A stretch of 13,106 nt of DNA, taken from positions 1 through 13,106 of the forward strand of contig CALMJN010000253.1 of the NCBI GenBank assembly GCA_937864385.1, read 5' to 3'. The position numbers and the translations under genes were made by a program. Source of the stretch: an uncultured Methanosarcinales archaeon. Its GTDB lineage: Archaea > Halobacteriota > Methanosarcinia > Methanotrichales > Methanotrichaceae. Within the stretch, counting starts at the first letter, position 1. Each line of letters starts with the position of its first letter. The notes below the pieces were generated by a model, which did not search any database, was not told the DNA's origin, and saw only the letters and a list, made by a program, of their open reading frames with translations. Of the stretch, positions 13,072 through 13,106 are shown one piece after another.

Positions 13072-13106
13072 ATGGCGTACTAGCCCCAGAAGATAGTGAA
13101 TGATCT
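13072..13106 (+). pseudogene. Start of a plus-strand reading frame interrupted by amber at codon 4 (runs off the window)
   Basis: AGGAG (about 13061-13065) is followed six bases later by ATG 13072, then GCG TAC TAG, and the frame stays open to the window edge as PQKIVND. The ribosome site and the protein-like sequence after TAG suggest a gene whose fourth codon changed from CAG (Gln) to TAG. Other readings are a later GTG start at 13093, a chance frame, or readthrough. Only 35 bases are visible, so the product cannot be named. Confidence 0.3.

Noticed and set aside
1..13106. CRISPR array, prophage or complete insertion sequence
   Set aside because: No regularly spaced repeats, no phage structural genes and no transposase frame were found.

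Overview
The window looks like ordinary chromosome from a methanogenic archaeon, most likely Methanosarcinales and probably Methanothrix (Methanosaeta) or a close relative; the genus is an inference. The signs are archaea-specific genes (KEOPS subunit Cgi121, TiaS, the archaeal pterin enzyme MptE, an archaeal COG1395 regulator, a DUF2150 protein), TATA boxes with start-codon spacing that implies leaderless mRNAs, GTG/TTG starts, and a secreted protein with N-glycosylation sequons. The left edge looks like a metagenome contig end: the first ~104-115 bases are about 75% G+C and read as a foreign gene on the minus strand, replacing the N-terminal part of the methionine aminopeptidase gene.

Layout. 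104-700 (+): 3' part of type II methionine aminopeptidase. 800-1937 (-): a two-gene unit, cgi121 then DUF2150. 2091-2951 (-): a COG1340 coiled-coil protein with a hairpin-rich leader. 3469-4476 (+): a secreted cysteine-containing protein that appears to start at CTG. 4595-5230 (+) mptE and 5232-5873 (-) tmk meet tail to tail with one base between their stop codons. 6293-7228 (+): Mn-dependent family II inorganic pyrophosphatase with a strong terminator. 7322-8569 (-) tiaS diverges from 8606-9535 (+), the COG1395 regulator, over a 36-bp shared promoter. 9615-11936 (-), an RND/MMPL exporter, diverges from 12021-12536 (+), a GbsR/MarR-type regulator. 12546-12921 (-) holds one or two small unrecognised genes, followed by an AT-rich intergenic stretch and the start of another plus-strand reading frame with an in-frame amber codon.

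Most genes are housekeeping: tRNA modification (Cgi121 for t6A37, TiaS for agmatidine at C34 of tRNA-Ile2), tetrahydromethanopterin synthesis (MptE), dTTP synthesis (Tmk), protein N-terminal maturation (Map) and pyrophosphate removal (PPase). If the organism is Methanothrix, the PPase is also expected to pull the AMP-forming acetate activation reaction. The regulator/exporter pair at 9.6-12.5 kb is the one obvious regulatory module. I see no CRISPR array, rRNA, tRNA, prophage or complete insertion sequence, and no clear multi-gene novel system. The points most worth a second look are the CTG start, the chimeric left edge, the repeated leaderless promoter geometry, the 81-aa gene with a duplicated aromatic motif, the amber codon at the right edge, and short tandem duplications in intergenic DNA.
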